The position numbers and the translations under genes are program-made. Shown here piece by piece: positions 1-8,830 of a stretch of 64,000 bases of DNA. The stretch spans positions 1-64,000 of the forward strand of contig JAJQAZ010000013.1 in assembly GCA_021203545.1 (NCBI GenBank). The letters are read 5' to 3'. Positions within the stretch are counted from its first letter, which is position 1; every line of letters starts with the position of its first letter. Origin of the DNA: Tannerellaceae bacterium (GTDB taxonomy: Bacteria > Bacteroidota > Bacteroidia > Bacteroidales > Tannerellaceae). Below the pieces are notes generated by a model. That model saw only the letters and a program-made list of their open reading frames with translations. It searched no databases and was not told the DNA's origin.

Positions 1-462
1 GTATATAACAAGCGTTTACGACTTTAAAGTTTTCATGTTCATAGAGATTTATCTCTTCTTTTTGAATATTTTGTTCTTCAAATTTACATAATATTTCTTT
101 TGTGATAAAATCATAATCTAAATATAGCTTATCAAAATAATTAATAATTAAGGAATAGAATGAATAAAAAGCGCTATTAGATTTATGCCTCTCATCTAAA
201 GTAATATAATCAATAATAAGAATTCTTGCATCTTTCATATATGCAAATTCTGCATATCCTATTATTTGTTTATTAGATAGCAATCCAAAGAAAAATAAAT
301 CTCCTTTTCTGAATTTTTTAGCCTCTCCCTGAACAAGTTTTGTAATTTCATTGCTGTTCGTTTTTTGTTCATATGGAATGACTTGATTATATATTTTTAG
401 AGCCTTATAAAAGTTTTCACTACAATCTGTAAATCGAATTAGTTCGTAAGATATTTTCATAA
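1..462 (-). CDS. Unrecognised protein, partial (possible acetyltransferase fold)
   Basis: An open minus-strand frame starts at an ATG (bases 460-462, residues MKISYELIRF) and runs off the left edge after 154 codons with no stop. The sequence is AT-rich and encodes a soluble protein with no signal peptide. An alternating hydrophobic stretch (GYAEFAYMKDARILIIDYIT) followed by a basic segment and a helix resembles the core of a GNAT acetyltransferase, but I see no decisive acetyl-CoA motif. It is transcribed divergently from the recombinase at 582. Its base composition is lower in GC than the housekeeping genes, consistent with accessory DNA. That it is coding is fairly sure; its function is not. 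Confidence 0.6.
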
Positions 463-581
463 AATCAAATGTTTTATAATAAATAGTTATCCGTTGTACA
501 TACCAATAAAAAAGAAACCCACAACCCTCCATTTCCACTTTTTTATCTTTATTTCGCAGCCTGAAACTTTAATAAAAAAAC

Positions 582-1496
582 ATGCAGAATAATAACGCAG
601 ATCACGAAGGAATTACAGTTGGAAAAGCAATAGAAGATTTTCTTTTTCACTGTCAATATGAAAAAAATCTCAACGCAAAAACATTGAACGCTTACCAGAT
701 CGATCTCAAACAATTTGCCGGATATATCCAAACGTATCCGGAGAAACAAGCCATCTCATCTATCCGGAAAGAAGAACTGAAAGGCTATCTTCAACTCCTC
801 TCCTCTTTTAAACCCAAAACTATTAAACGTAAAATTGCATCCCTGAAAGCAATGTTCAACTTCCTGGAATACGAATACGATAACTTCATTAATCCTTTCC
901 GAAAAATTAAAATACGCCTTAAAGAGCCATATACACTACCTACAGTAATGAATATGCAGGAGATCAAAAAAATTTTACAAACCGTCTACAAACACCGTCC
1001 AGAACCATTCTCTATCCACCTCTACTCATCCAAAGCTATTATACGAGACATCGCTGTGATCGAACTTCTTTTTGCCACCGGTATACGTGTATCCGAATTA
1101 TGTGGCCTTCAAGCTGGTGATGTGGATCTGCGAAACGGTAAGATCAAAGTATTTGGAAAAGGGAGTAAAGAACGTATTATCCAAATCTGCCAATCAGAAA
1201 TACTAACCGCCCTGAAAGAATACTACAAAATATTCAAAGAGTCTATTCAGCAACAATCCCACTTCTTTATTAACCGCCTGGGACATCCCCTTTCCACACA
1301 ATCCGTACGACTTATGGTGCGCCATTATACCACACAGGCCGGAATCACTAAACATGTGACCCCTCACACCTTCCGGCATACCTTTGCCACCCTCCTCTTA
1401 GAAGAAGATGTAGATATAAAATACATCCAGAATTTATTAGGCCATAGTACCATAAGCACCACCCAAATATACACACATGTGAACGCTGGCAAATAA
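582..1496 (+). CDS. Tyrosine recombinase/integrase (XerC/D-like, 304 aa)
   Basis: Site-specific DNA recombinase of the tyrosine (phage integrase) family, which cuts and rejoins DNA through a covalent 3'-phosphotyrosine. A SAM-like core-binding domain covers about residues 12-105 and the catalytic domain about 120-300. The active-site set is visible: Arg169 (ATGIRVSEL), Lys193 (FGKGSKER), His262 and Arg265 (PHTFRHTFA), His288 (LGHS) and nucleophile Tyr297 (IYTHV). Length and motifs fit both host XerC/D and the stand-alone Bacteroidales invertases that flip promoters. It is a single gene, followed by about 800 bp of non-coding DNA with a 22-bp-spaced motif array. It could in principle act on the invertible segment at 50.8-52.5 kb, but nothing in the sequence links them. 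Confidence 0.88.
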   Translation: MQNNNADHEGITVGKAIEDFLFHCQYEKNLNAKTLNAYQIDLKQFAGYIQTYPEKQAISSIRKEELKGYLQLLSSFKPKTIKRKIASLKAMFNFLEYEYDNFINPFRKIKIRLKEPYTLPTVMNMQEIKKILQTVYKHRPEPFSIHLYSSKAIIRDIAVIELLFATGIRVSELCGLQAGDVDLRNGKIKVFGKGSKERIIQICQSEILTALKEYYKIFKESIQQQSHFFINRLGHPLSTQSVRLMVRHYTTQAGITKHVTPHTFRHTFATLLLEEDVDIKYIQNLLGHSTISTTQIYTHVNAGK

Positions 1497-1711
1497 AAGC
1501 GGATTCTCTCTACCAAACATCCCCGGCGCAAAATCAATTTTCAAGAAAACTACTAAATGGCATTTTTCATCTATATTTCAATTTCAGATTTACATTTGCA
1601 ACTAAAAACGTTTTTTTACTAACACCCAAAATCTGCCAAACAGGCATTCCAGAAAGAAAAAACATCCATTTTTCAACATTACAAACAATTCATCACATTT
1701 CTTGACAAAAA

Positions 1712-1789
1712 TCATCTGCATGAACTCTTTTTTTCATGCGGATGATTTAGGGAATTTATGCAGATGAAATTCGAGAATCATGCAGATGA
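1712..1789. repeat. Array of four 12-bp motifs spaced exactly 22 bp
   Basis: TCATGCAGATGA occurs at 1712-1723 (inverted), 1734-1745 (one change), 1756-1767 (one change) and 1778-1789. The starts are 22 bp apart each time, so all face the same side of the helix. A fifth, inverted copy with one mismatch is at 1939-1950. The first two form a stem-loop. The array lies in the non-coding 1497-2307 stretch, downstream of the tyrosine recombinase. It looks like protein-binding sites (iterons, recombinase arm sites or operators). Confidence 0.7.
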
Positions 1790-2164
1790 ATCCGGAAAGG
1801 CTTCTATTTTTTATAAAAAAATGATCTGATTGACTGAAAAATCAGGGCTGGGTTTATCTGGTTTGCATCTAAAACCGGTTGAACTGGAATTTACGAAATG
1901 AGTCCGTTCTATAAGTATTGCTTACAGAAGAGCAAAATTGATCTGCATGAAATGGGAGAATGGTTTCTTTTAGAGATAATTCTGTGTTTTTTATGGCAAA
2001 TAGTTTGTCCGGAATTTCATCAGAAGCGATTTTTTCCAACGAGTATCCGGAATGGGTTCCAATATTGAATTCCTGGGAGGGTTTATTTAACATATTGATA
2101 CTTGGGGGTGGGGTATGTCAATTTGTTATTTAATGATGGATTACAATTGACTTAGGGGGTGTAA

Positions 2165-2191
2165 GGCACAGATTTAAATCTGCGCCAGCGG
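2165..2191 (+). repeat. REP-like palindrome, copy 1
   Basis: GGCACAGATTTAAATCTGCGCC forms a hairpin and is followed by the tail AGCGG. Related copies are at 3882, 45123 and 45171. Base changes in the stem are compensated on the other arm, which indicates a structured mobile-type intergenic repeat. Confidence 0.6.
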
Positions 2192-2218
2192 ATAGTGTAT
2201 AACCAGCGATAATAAATT

Positions 2219-2246
2219 CCCCCCTTTAGGGGGTTAGGGGGGTTAA
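2219..2246. repeat. C/G-rich intergenic repeat, copy 1
   Basis: A run of six C, then TTTAGGGGG, TTAGGGGGG and TTAAC can fold on itself. A close copy is at 36006-36028. It lies upstream of gpmA. Apart from this, REP copy 1 and the motif array, I see no gene in the 810 bases between 1497 and 2307. Confidence 0.45.
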
Positions 2247-2307
2247 CTATTTGGTTGGGCTGGTTGTTATTTATTGAAATATTAATATTCAAAATCAAGA
2301 AAGAACT

Positions 2308-3054
2308 ATGAAGACGATTGTTTTGCTACGGCATGGGGAGAGTACATGGAATCAGGAGAACCGGTTTACAGGATGGACGGATGTGGATTTGACTGAAAAA
2401 GGGGTTGAGGAAGCTGTTAAGGCCGGGGATTTACTAAAAGAAAAGGGGTATGTGTTTGATATGGCTTATACGTCGTATCTGAAAAGGGCTATTAAAACAC
2501 TGAATGTGGTATTGGACCGGTTGGACCAGGATTGGATTCCGGTGGAGAAATGCTGGCGGCTGAATGAAAAGCATTATGGGAATTTGCAGGGATTGAATAA
2601 AGCGGAGACTGCGGAGAAGTATGGAGATGAGCAGGTTTTGATCTGGAGGCGTAGTTATGATGTGGCTCCTCTGCCATTGGAGGTGAACGATCCGAGGAAT
2701 CCACGGTTGGATATCCGGTATAAGAAGGTGGGAGATGATAAATTGCCTCTGACGGAATCTCTGAAAGATACGGTGGAACGTATATTGCCTTACTGGAAGG
2801 AGACGATTTTCCCCTCCCTGCAGGAAAATAACCAAATACTGGTGGCTGCCCATGGGAATAGTCTGCGGGGGATTATTAAGTATCTGAAAAATATTTCCAA
2901 CGATGATATTGTTCATCTGAATCTTCCGACTGCTGTTCCGTATGTATTTGAATTTAACGATAATATGGAACTGGAAAATGATTATTTCCTGGGTGATCCG
3001 GAAGAGGTGAAGAAGTTGATGGAAGCAGTAGCGAACCAAGGGAAGAAGGAATGA
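2308..3054 (+). CDS. gpmA: 2,3-bisphosphoglycerate-dependent phosphoglycerate mutase
   Basis: Glycolytic and gluconeogenic enzyme that interconverts 3- and 2-phosphoglycerate through a phosphohistidine. The RHGE motif with the phosphorylated histidine is at residues 8-11 (VLLRHGEST). ENRFTGW near residue 18 and the second catalytic histidine in VAAHGNSLR near residue 182 are both present. At 248 residues it is the standard length of the dPGM family. The ATG start at 2308 has an A-rich leader (AAGAAAGAACT) as is usual in Bacteroidota. A Rho-independent terminator follows at 3074, so it is probably monocistronic. Confidence 0.95.
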   Translation: MKTIVLLRHGESTWNQENRFTGWTDVDLTEKGVEEAVKAGDLLKEKGYVFDMAYTSYLKRAIKTLNVVLDRLDQDWIPVEKCWRLNEKHYGNLQGLNKAETAEKYGDEQVLIWRRSYDVAPLPLEVNDPRNPRLDIRYKKVGDDKLPLTESLKDTVERILPYWKETIFPSLQENNQILVAAHGNSLRGIIKYLKNISNDDIVHLNLPTAVPYVFEFNDNMELENDYFLGDPEEVKKLMEAVANQGKKE

Positions 3055-3073
3055 AAAGTGAAAAATGTATATG

Positions 3074-3104
3074 GCGGGTGGCTTTTGGGGCTATCCGCTT
3101 TTTT
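3074..3104 (+). terminator. Terminator of gpmA
   Basis: GCGGGTGGC pairs with GCTATCCGC (9 bp including G-U pairs) and is followed by six T. The loop also contains the TTTG of the downstream promoter. Confidence 0.75.
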
Positions 3105-3115
3105 GTTTACCTTTG
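3084..3115 (+). promoter_or_regulatory. Promoter of the queuosine-precursor transporter
   Basis: TTTG at 3084-3087 and TACCTTTG at 3108-3115, separated by 20 bp, match the Bacteroidota -33/-7 consensus (TTTG / TAnnTTTG). The -33 element lies inside the loop of the gpmA terminator. Confidence 0.65.
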
Positions 3116-3186
3116 TGGCCTGATTCCTTATGATTGGAAGGTAGTCATTCCCGTGTGCTTGATTAACCACGTAAAAAACAAGAGTT

Positions 3187-3867
3187 ATGCAAAAGAAAGT
3201 ATCTGTTTCGTTTATGATGCTGGGCATTTTGTTCAATATCTGCCTGGTGACTTCCAATTTATTACAAGCAAAAGTGATTCAAATTTGTGGTATTACGATT
3301 ACTGCAGGTGTGCTTGTTTTTCCCATTTCTTACATTATTAATGATTGTATTGCAGAAGTATGGGGTTTTAAAAAGGCCCGTTTAATTATCTGGAGTGGGT
3401 TTGCTTCGAATTTTCTGGTAATCTTTTTTTCACAGATTGCTATCTGGTTGCCTGGTGCTCCCTTCTGGGACAATGAAGCGGGTTTTAATATGGTGTTCGG
3501 TATGGCTCCACGGGTAGCGGTGGCCAGTCTGTCGGCTTTTTTGGTGGGTTCATTCCTGAATGCCTATGTGATGAGTAAAATGAAAGTGGCTTCGAATGGT
3601 AAGAATTTTTCGCTGCGTGCGATTGTTTCTACCCTGATCGGTGAAACGGCTGATTCTATGATCTTTTTCCCGATTGCATTTATTGGTATTATGCCCTTGG
3701 AGGCTATCGGAATCATGATTATAACTCAGGCTATCCTTAAATCACTCTATGAAGTGGTTATTTTACCGGTTACAATTAAGGTGGTAAACTTTATCAAAAT
3801 GTATGAAGAAACGGATGTATTCGATGAAGATATATCCTATAATATCTGGAAGATAAGCCGGATATAG
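3187..3867 (+). CDS. Queuosine precursor transporter (YhhQ/VUT family)
   Basis: Inner-membrane importer of the vitamin precursor transport (VUT, formerly DUF165) family, which takes up preQ0/preQ1 for queuosine modification of tRNA. The 226-residue protein is almost wholly hydrophobic with about six membrane segments. Family signatures include TSNLLQAKVI near residue 21, a conserved FPISYIINDCIAEVWG near residues 44-60 and a later LIGETADSMIFFPIAF. The start at 3187 is preceded by AACAAGAGTT, and an upstream promoter supports a monocistronic unit. I see no preQ1 riboswitch in the short leader. Confidence 0.88.
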   Translation: MQKKVSVSFMMLGILFNICLVTSNLLQAKVIQICGITITAGVLVFPISYIINDCIAEVWGFKKARLIIWSGFASNFLVIFFSQIAIWLPGAPFWDNEAGFNMVFGMAPRVAVASLSAFLVGSFLNAYVMSKMKVASNGKNFSLRAIVSTLIGETADSMIFFPIAFIGIMPLEAIGIMIITQAILKSLYEVVILPVTIKVVNFIKMYEETDVFDEDISYNIWKISRI

Positions 3868-3881
3868 AAATCGAATATTTA

Positions 3882-3910
3882 GGCACAGAGTCGGAACTCT
3901 GCGCCAGCGG
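3882..3910 (+). repeat. REP-like palindrome, copy 2
   Basis: Stem GGCACAGAGT / ACTCTGCGCC with a TCGGA loop and the same AGCGG tail as copy 1. The inner stem differs from copy 1 but remains paired. It lies between the convergent transporter and glnA3 genes. Confidence 0.55.
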
Positions 3911-3933
3911 TAGGCCAGCGATCTGCGCTATCA

Positions 3934-3974
3934 AAAAATGAAGGGGAGGCTTGTTATCACAACATCCTCCCCTT
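3934..3974 (-). terminator. Terminator of the glnA3/nitrogen operon
   Basis: AAGGGGAGG and CCTCCCCTT form a 9-bp stem at 3941-3974. On the minus strand it is followed by a T-rich tract (CATTTTTTGA), 45 bases after the glnA3 stop. Confidence 0.7.
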
Positions 3975-4018
3975 GCAAACACAAAACAATCAACAAAAAA
4001 CTGTTGCCTAATGAATTT

Positions 4019-6205
4019 TTATCTGATGAATAAAAGCTCCCGGTATTTTGGTAGAGTCCACATTTCGTTATCAACAACTAATTCAAGTTTGTCGATCTGA
4101 TAGCGGATTTCTTCGAGCATCGGGAAGATTTGATCATGATAGGCTATCGCTTTTTCGCGCTCGCTTTCGATTTTGTTCGCTGCTTTCCGGGCTTCAATCA
4201 TTTCGTCTACTTTTTCTTTGATGAAGATGGTACGGTTGGCAATGTCTTCAATGATCTCCAGGTTTTTGGAAGATAACTGAGCTGCTTTTTCCGCCGGGAA
4301 CAGGTCTTTCATTTTATATACGTTGTCGATCAACGTAGACTGATAGCGGGTTGCGATCGGTATGATGTGGTTCATTGCCAGGTCGCCCAACACACGGCCT
4401 TCAATCTGGATTTTCTTTGTATACATCTCCCATTTGATTTCGTTACGCGCTTCGAGTTCTTTTTCGTTCAGTACACCTGTAGATTCAAACATTTTGATAG
4501 AACTTTCCGACAGGTACGCATCATATATCAACGGAGCTGAGGTTTCGCAATCCAAACCACGTTTGGCGGCTTCGATTTTCCATTCCTCACTGTATCCGTT
4601 ACCATCAAAACGAACAGGTTTACTTTCTTTGATGTCTTTGCGGAGTACTTCCAGAATGGCCGCGAATTTATCTTTACCTTCAGCAATTTTCGCATCTACT
4701 TCTGATTTGAAGATGATCAACTGTTCGGCTACGGCTGCATTCAGGGCTAACATAGCAGATGCACAGTTGGCCTCGGAACCTACAGCACGGAATTCGAAAC
4801 GGTTTCCGGTAAATGCGAATGGAGAGGTACGGTTACGATCGGTATTATCCAGTAATAGTTCGGGAATACGGGGGATACCCAGGTCGAGTACCTGTTTTCC
4901 GGCGAGATTCAATGCATCGGGGTCGCTGTTTTCTATTTCGTCCAATACCTTGGAAACCTGTGACCCGAGGAAGCTGGATATAATAGCCGGAGGAGCTTCG
5001 TTAGCACCCAGACGGTGCGCATTGCTTGCAGAGATTATACTACCTTTCAGCAGGGCATTGTGTCTGTAAACCGCTTTGAGGGTATTTACCACGAAAGTGA
5101 TGAACCGTAAGTTTTCTTCCGGTGTTTTACCCGGAGCCATTAACAACGCACCGGTATCGGTTCCCAACGACCAGTTATTGTGTTTACCTGATCCGTTTAC
5201 ACCTTTGAATGGTTTTTCGTGTAAAAGTACACGGAATCCATGTTTACGGGCCAGTTTACGCATCAATCCCATGATCAACTGGTTATGGTCGTTTGCCAGG
5301 TTACACTCTTCGAAGATGGGGGCCAACTCGAACTGGTTGGGAGCGACTTCGTTGTGACGGGTTTTTAATGGAATACCCAGTTTCAGTGATTCGAATTCCA
5401 GTTCTTTCATATATTCCATTACCCTGGAAGGAATGGCACCGAAGTAGTGGTCTTCAAGCTGTTGATTTTTACTACTTTCATGGCCCATCAGGGTACGGCC
5501 GGTTAATAACAGGTCAGGACGGGCGGCATACAATCCTTCGTCTACCAGAAAATATTCCTGTTCCCATCCCAGGTATGAATATACTTTTTTTACATTCGGG
5601 TCAAAGTAATTACATACGTCTACAGCCGCTTTATTAACCGCTTCAAGGGCTTTCAATAACGGTGCTTTGTAATCTAAGGGTTCTCCTGTGTAGGCAATAA
5701 AGATAGTAGGGATACAGAGTGTGTCGTTTACAATAAAAGCCGGTGAAGAAGGATCCCAGGCAGTGTAACCACGGGCTTCGAAGGTATTGCGGATACCACC
5801 ATTCGGAAAACTGGATGCATCGGGTTCCTGCTGTACCAGTAATTTACCGGAAAATTTTTCAATCATGCCGCCTTTTCCATCGTGTTCAACAAACGCGTCA
5901 TGTTTTTCTGCGGTTCCTTCAGTCAGCGGATGAAACCAGTGAGTATAGTGGGTAGCTCCCATTTCGATAGCCCATTTTTTCATGCCGTTTGCTACGGCAT
6001 CAGCCGTTTCGCGGTTCAATGGTGTTCCATTATCAATAGAATCTACCAGACACTGAAATGTTTTTTCCGGAAGATATTTGAACATTTTCTCACGGTTAAA
6101 TACGTTTACCGCAAAATAGTCGGATGGACGATCTTTCGGTGCTTTTACTTCTACTGCTTTTTTCTTGAATGCAGTTTCTACAACTCTAAATCTTAACTTT
6201 GACAT
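4019..6205 (-). CDS. glnN: Glutamine synthetase type III (GSIII)
   Basis: ATP-dependent ligation of ammonia to glutamate, the entry point of nitrogen assimilation. The 728-residue length is diagnostic of the large GSIII family typical of Bacteroidota, not the ~470-residue GSI. Visible family segments include SSFPNGGIRNTFEARGYTAW near residues 130-150, the metal-binding YLGWEQEYFLVD, the KTRHNEVAPNQFELAP block and HNNWSLGTDTG, plus a catalytic ENRTSPFAFTGNRFEFRAVG-like region (here DRNRTSPFAF). It is the last gene of the minus-strand nitrogen block. The 180-bp gap to asnA is filled with repetitive hairpins that may process or attenuate the transcript. Confidence 0.95.
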   Translation of the reverse strand: MSKLRFRVVETAFKKKAVEVKAPKDRPSDYFAVNVFNREKMFKYLPEKTFQCLVDSIDNGTPLNRETADAVANGMKKWAIEMGATHYTHWFHPLTEGTAEKHDAFVEHDGKGGMIEKFSGKLLVQQEPDASSFPNGGIRNTFEARGYTAWDPSSPAFIVNDTLCIPTIFIAYTGEPLDYKAPLLKALEAVNKAAVDVCNYFDPNVKKVYSYLGWEQEYFLVDEGLYAARPDLLLTGRTLMGHESSKNQQLEDHYFGAIPSRVMEYMKELEFESLKLGIPLKTRHNEVAPNQFELAPIFEECNLANDHNQLIMGLMRKLARKHGFRVLLHEKPFKGVNGSGKHNNWSLGTDTGALLMAPGKTPEENLRFITFVVNTLKAVYRHNALLKGSIISASNAHRLGANEAPPAIISSFLGSQVSKVLDEIENSDPDALNLAGKQVLDLGIPRIPELLLDNTDRNRTSPFAFTGNRFEFRAVGSEANCASAMLALNAAVAEQLIIFKSEVDAKIAEGKDKFAAILEVLRKDIKESKPVRFDGNGYSEEWKIEAAKRGLDCETSAPLIYDAYLSESSIKMFESTGVLNEKELEARNEIKWEMYTKKIQIEGRVLGDLAMNHIIPIATRYQSTLIDNVYKMKDLFPAEKAAQLSSKNLEIIEDIANRTIFIKEKVDEMIEARKAANKIESEREKAIAYHDQIFPMLEEIRYQIDKLELVVDNEMWTLPKYRELLFIR

Positions 6206-6239
6206 AATTTTATGATTTTATTTTGTTGATATTCTTTTT

Positions 6240-6388
6240 GAGTAGTCAAGTAGTCATCCCTCGCTATGCTCATTAGTAGTTATCGTTCGCTTTGCTCACT
6301 AGTAGTTAAGTAGGTTTATATTTTTTCTCCTTGACTACTAAGGCACAAAGTGCCTGATAACTACTTTGACTACTTGACTACTTTTCAC
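6240..6388. repeat. Tandem and inverted 26-bp units, glnA3/asnA gap
   Basis: Two direct 26-bp units (6250-6275 and 6276-6301) begin GTAGTYATC and end GCTCAYTA. Inverted units with a palindromic core, AGGCACTTTGTGCCT, follow at 6327-6381. The whole can form a long cruciform. A related block is at 8831-9010. Confidence 0.65.
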
Positions 6389-7418
6389 AATAAGTTTATA
6401 TTATTCTGTTTGCACAGTTTGATTTGATCTTCGGGCCAGATGGAGGCCTGTACTTCTCCGATATGGGCTTTTTGAGGAAGAACATACAGAGGCGGCTTTG
6501 TCCGATACCACCACCGATAGATAGAGGTAAGCGGTCTTCGAGTAAGGCTTTGTGGAATTCGAGGGAAGCACGTTCCGGACAACCACTCTGTTGTAACTGA
6601 ACTGTCAATGCTGTTTTATCTACCCGGATTCCCATAGACGAAAGTTCGAAAGCACATTTTAGTATGTCATTCCAAAGGATGATATCTCCATTGAGGCCAT
6701 AAAAACCATCGGCATTGAGTGTACTCCAATCGTCGTAATCCGGGGCGCGGCCATCGTGTTTTTCGCCATTGCTTAACGGGTTGCCGATTCCGATCACGAA
6801 TATGGCACCAAACTTTTCCGCGGCTTTCGCTTCGCGTTCACGTGGAGAAAGATCCGGGTACATCTGCAGGAGCTCTTCGGAATGAATAAAGGTAATTCCG
6901 TCCGGCAGTGAAGGGGTGATATGAGGATACCGGTCGTACACAAGTTGTTCGATCTCTTTCAGGATGCCATATAGTTGGCGTACTGTTTTTTTCAGATAGT
7001 CAAGCGAACGTTGTTCGGCTGTAATGGTTTTCTCCCAGTCCCACTGATCTACATAGAGTGAGTGGAGGTTATCGAGGTCTTCGTCGCTACGGATGGCGTT
7101 CATATCGGTATATAAACCATAACCGGCAGGTATCCGGTAATCGCCTAATTTCATCCGTTTCCATTTAGCCAGAGAGTGCACGACTTCGGCCTGACGGTCG
7201 CCCATGCATTTGATGTTAAACTTTACCGCACGCTCTATGCCATTCAGGTCGTCGTTAATCCCTGTTCCGGAAAGAACAAAGAGAGGAGCAGTTACTCTGC
7301 GCAGATTGAGTGTTTTAGTTAATTTCTCCTGAAAGAAAGTTTTTAATAGCTGGATGGCCTGTTCTGTGGATTCAGGCATCAGTTTTTGTCTGTAATCATC
7401 CGGAATAATAAGTGCCAT
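6385..7418 (-). CDS. asnA: Aspartate-ammonia ligase (apparent frameshift near C-terminus)
   Basis: AMP-forming asparagine synthetase A, which makes asparagine from aspartate and free ammonia. Family segments are clear: [27 protein letters not shown], the [10 protein letters not shown] block and [12 protein letters not shown] near the C-terminus. After RLCMFFLKK the reading frame diverges and reads to an unrelated end at 6396. One extra A in the A5 run at 6469-6473 restores the expected ending [12 protein letters not shown] and a stop at 6385, giving 344 residues. Either this is a sequence error or the last 27 residues are replaced. The gene is cotranscribed with amt and glnA3, joining three ammonia-handling steps. 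Confidence 0.9.
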
Positions 7419-7453
7419 AATTGTTTTGTTTTAATGTTGATTGTTTTTGTAAA

Positions 7454-7540
7454 AAGTAGTTGGTAGTTAGTAGATTTTCTGATTACCAAACGAACAAAGG
7501 TGGTTTCTACTAACTACTATCTACCAACTACTATCTACTT
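7454..7540. repeat. Long imperfect inverted repeat between amt and asnA
   Basis: The left arm AAGTAGTTGGTAGTTAGTAGA (7454-7474) is matched by a right arm at 7506-7540 with the same bases in reverse complement, interrupted by one 7-base insertion. The right arm reaches the amt stop codon. It resembles the TAGT-rich repeats in the neighbouring gaps. Confidence 0.55.
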
Positions 7541-8813
7541 AATTATTATATGTTGTTTCGCCATGTTCATAAATATCCAAACCTTCTTCTTCTACACGGG
7601 CAGGAACACGAAGGCCATGTACAATATCAAGTCCTTTGAATACTGCAAAGCCCATTCCTGCTGCCCAGAGGCCTACGGCTACCGCACCGGTAAGCTGTGC
7701 CAGGAAAAAGTTTGGTCCCGCACCATAGAACCATCCTTCTTCTACAGCCAGTAATCCTGTTAAAAGAGTACCTAAGAAGCCACATACACCATGTACTGCA
7801 GAAGCTCCGACCGGATCATCTATTTTTAGTACTTTATCAATAAAGTCTACAGCAAAGATCATAACAACACCAGCGATAGCACCGATAATAGCGGCTCCTG
7901 CAGGTGATACGACATCACATCCCGCCGTAATACCAACTAATCCGGCTAATACCCCATTAAGAGTAAGCGAAAGAGAAGGTTTTTTATATTTGAGCCAGGC
8001 TGTTATGAGCGAGAAAAACCCTCCGGCACAGGCGGCCAGATTTGTAGTAAGAAATACATGTGAGATAGCTACCCGGTCTGCTTCGGTTGAAGCTGCCAAC
8101 TGTGATCCGGGGTTGAATCCGAACCAGCCTAACCATAGGATAAATACACCTAAGCAGGCAATCGTAAGGTTATGTCCGGGAATTGCCCGGGATTTACCAT
8201 CTTTACCATATTTCCCGATACGGGGACCAATAATGGCTGCTCCGACTAAAGCGACCCAACCTCCTACAGAGTGTACAATGGTTGAACCGGCAAAGTCATG
8301 GAATACGGTTCCGAATGTTCTCATCATAAAACCGTCAGCATCCTCATTCATCAGCCATCCGCCACCCCATGTCCAGTGGCCGGAAATCGGATAGATCAAG
8401 ACACTGATCAGAATCGTATAGGCTATGTACATAGAGAATTTTGTCCGTTCAGCCATTGCACCGGATACAATAGTTGCAGCGGTTGCACAAAATACAGTCT
8501 GAAAAATAAGAAATCCCTCAATAGGTAAATCGGAATCTATTATGTCTATTTTAAACAGGTTAGGCATTCCCATAAAACTGCCGGCTCCCCACATAATACC
8601 AAAGCCTAACGCCCAAAACAGTAACGAACCCAATGAGAAGTCGAGTAAGTTCTTCATTAAAATGTTAGCGGTATTTTTAGTTCGTGTAAATCCGGCTTCA
8701 ACTAAAGCAAAGCCCGGTTGCATCCAGAATACCAGCATAGCAGCCAGTAACATCCAAACTGTGTCAAGCCCTAAGGCCAGATCTGTTATTGTTGTGATTG
8801 TATCTGTTTCCAT
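7539..8813 (-). CDS. amt: Ammonium transporter (Amt family)
   Basis: Trimeric inner-membrane ammonium channel. The 424-residue protein has about 11 hydrophobic segments. It starts WMLLAAMLVFWMQPGFALVEAGF, the hallmark first helix of Amt, and contains the central GWFGFNPGS motif, GGWVALVGAA and the late SAVHGVCGFLG with the pore histidine. The gap to glnK (8813-9017) carries tandem 26-bp units. GlnK immediately upstream in the operon is the usual partner that blocks Amt when nitrogen is plentiful. Confidence 0.95.
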   Translation of the reverse strand: METDTITTITDLALGLDTVWMLLAAMLVFWMQPGFALVEAGFTRTKNTANILMKNLLDFSLGSLLFWALGFGIMWGAGSFMGMPNLFKIDIIDSDLPIEGFLIFQTVFCATAATIVSGAMAERTKFSMYIAYTILISVLIYPISGHWTWGGGWLMNEDADGFMMRTFGTVFHDFAGSTIVHSVGGWVALVGAAIIGPRIGKYGKDGKSRAIPGHNLTIACLGVFILWLGWFGFNPGSQLAASTEADRVAISHVFLTTNLAACAGGFFSLITAWLKYKKPSLSLTLNGVLAGLVGITAGCDVVSPAGAAIIGAIAGVVMIFAVDFIDKVLKIDDPVGASAVHGVCGFLGTLLTGLLAVEEGWFYGAGPNFFLAQLTGAVAVGLWAAGMGFAVFKGLDIVHGLRVPARVEEEGLDIYEHGETTYNN

Positions 8814-8830
8814 TTTTTTATGTTTTATTT

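Noticed and set aside
582..1496. The tyrosine recombinase as the invertase of the 50.8-52.5 kb segment
   Set aside because: Plausible class of enzyme, but it is 49 kb away and the 14-bp repeat does not occur next to it; kept only as a possibility.
1869..2093. A 74-codon minus-strand frame in the gap before gpmA
   Set aside because: No family resemblance, no ribosome-binding context and overlap with the motif array region; probably chance.
3120..3186. A preQ1 riboswitch before the queuosine-precursor transporter
   Set aside because: The short leader shows no preQ1 aptamer pairing pattern that I can recognise.
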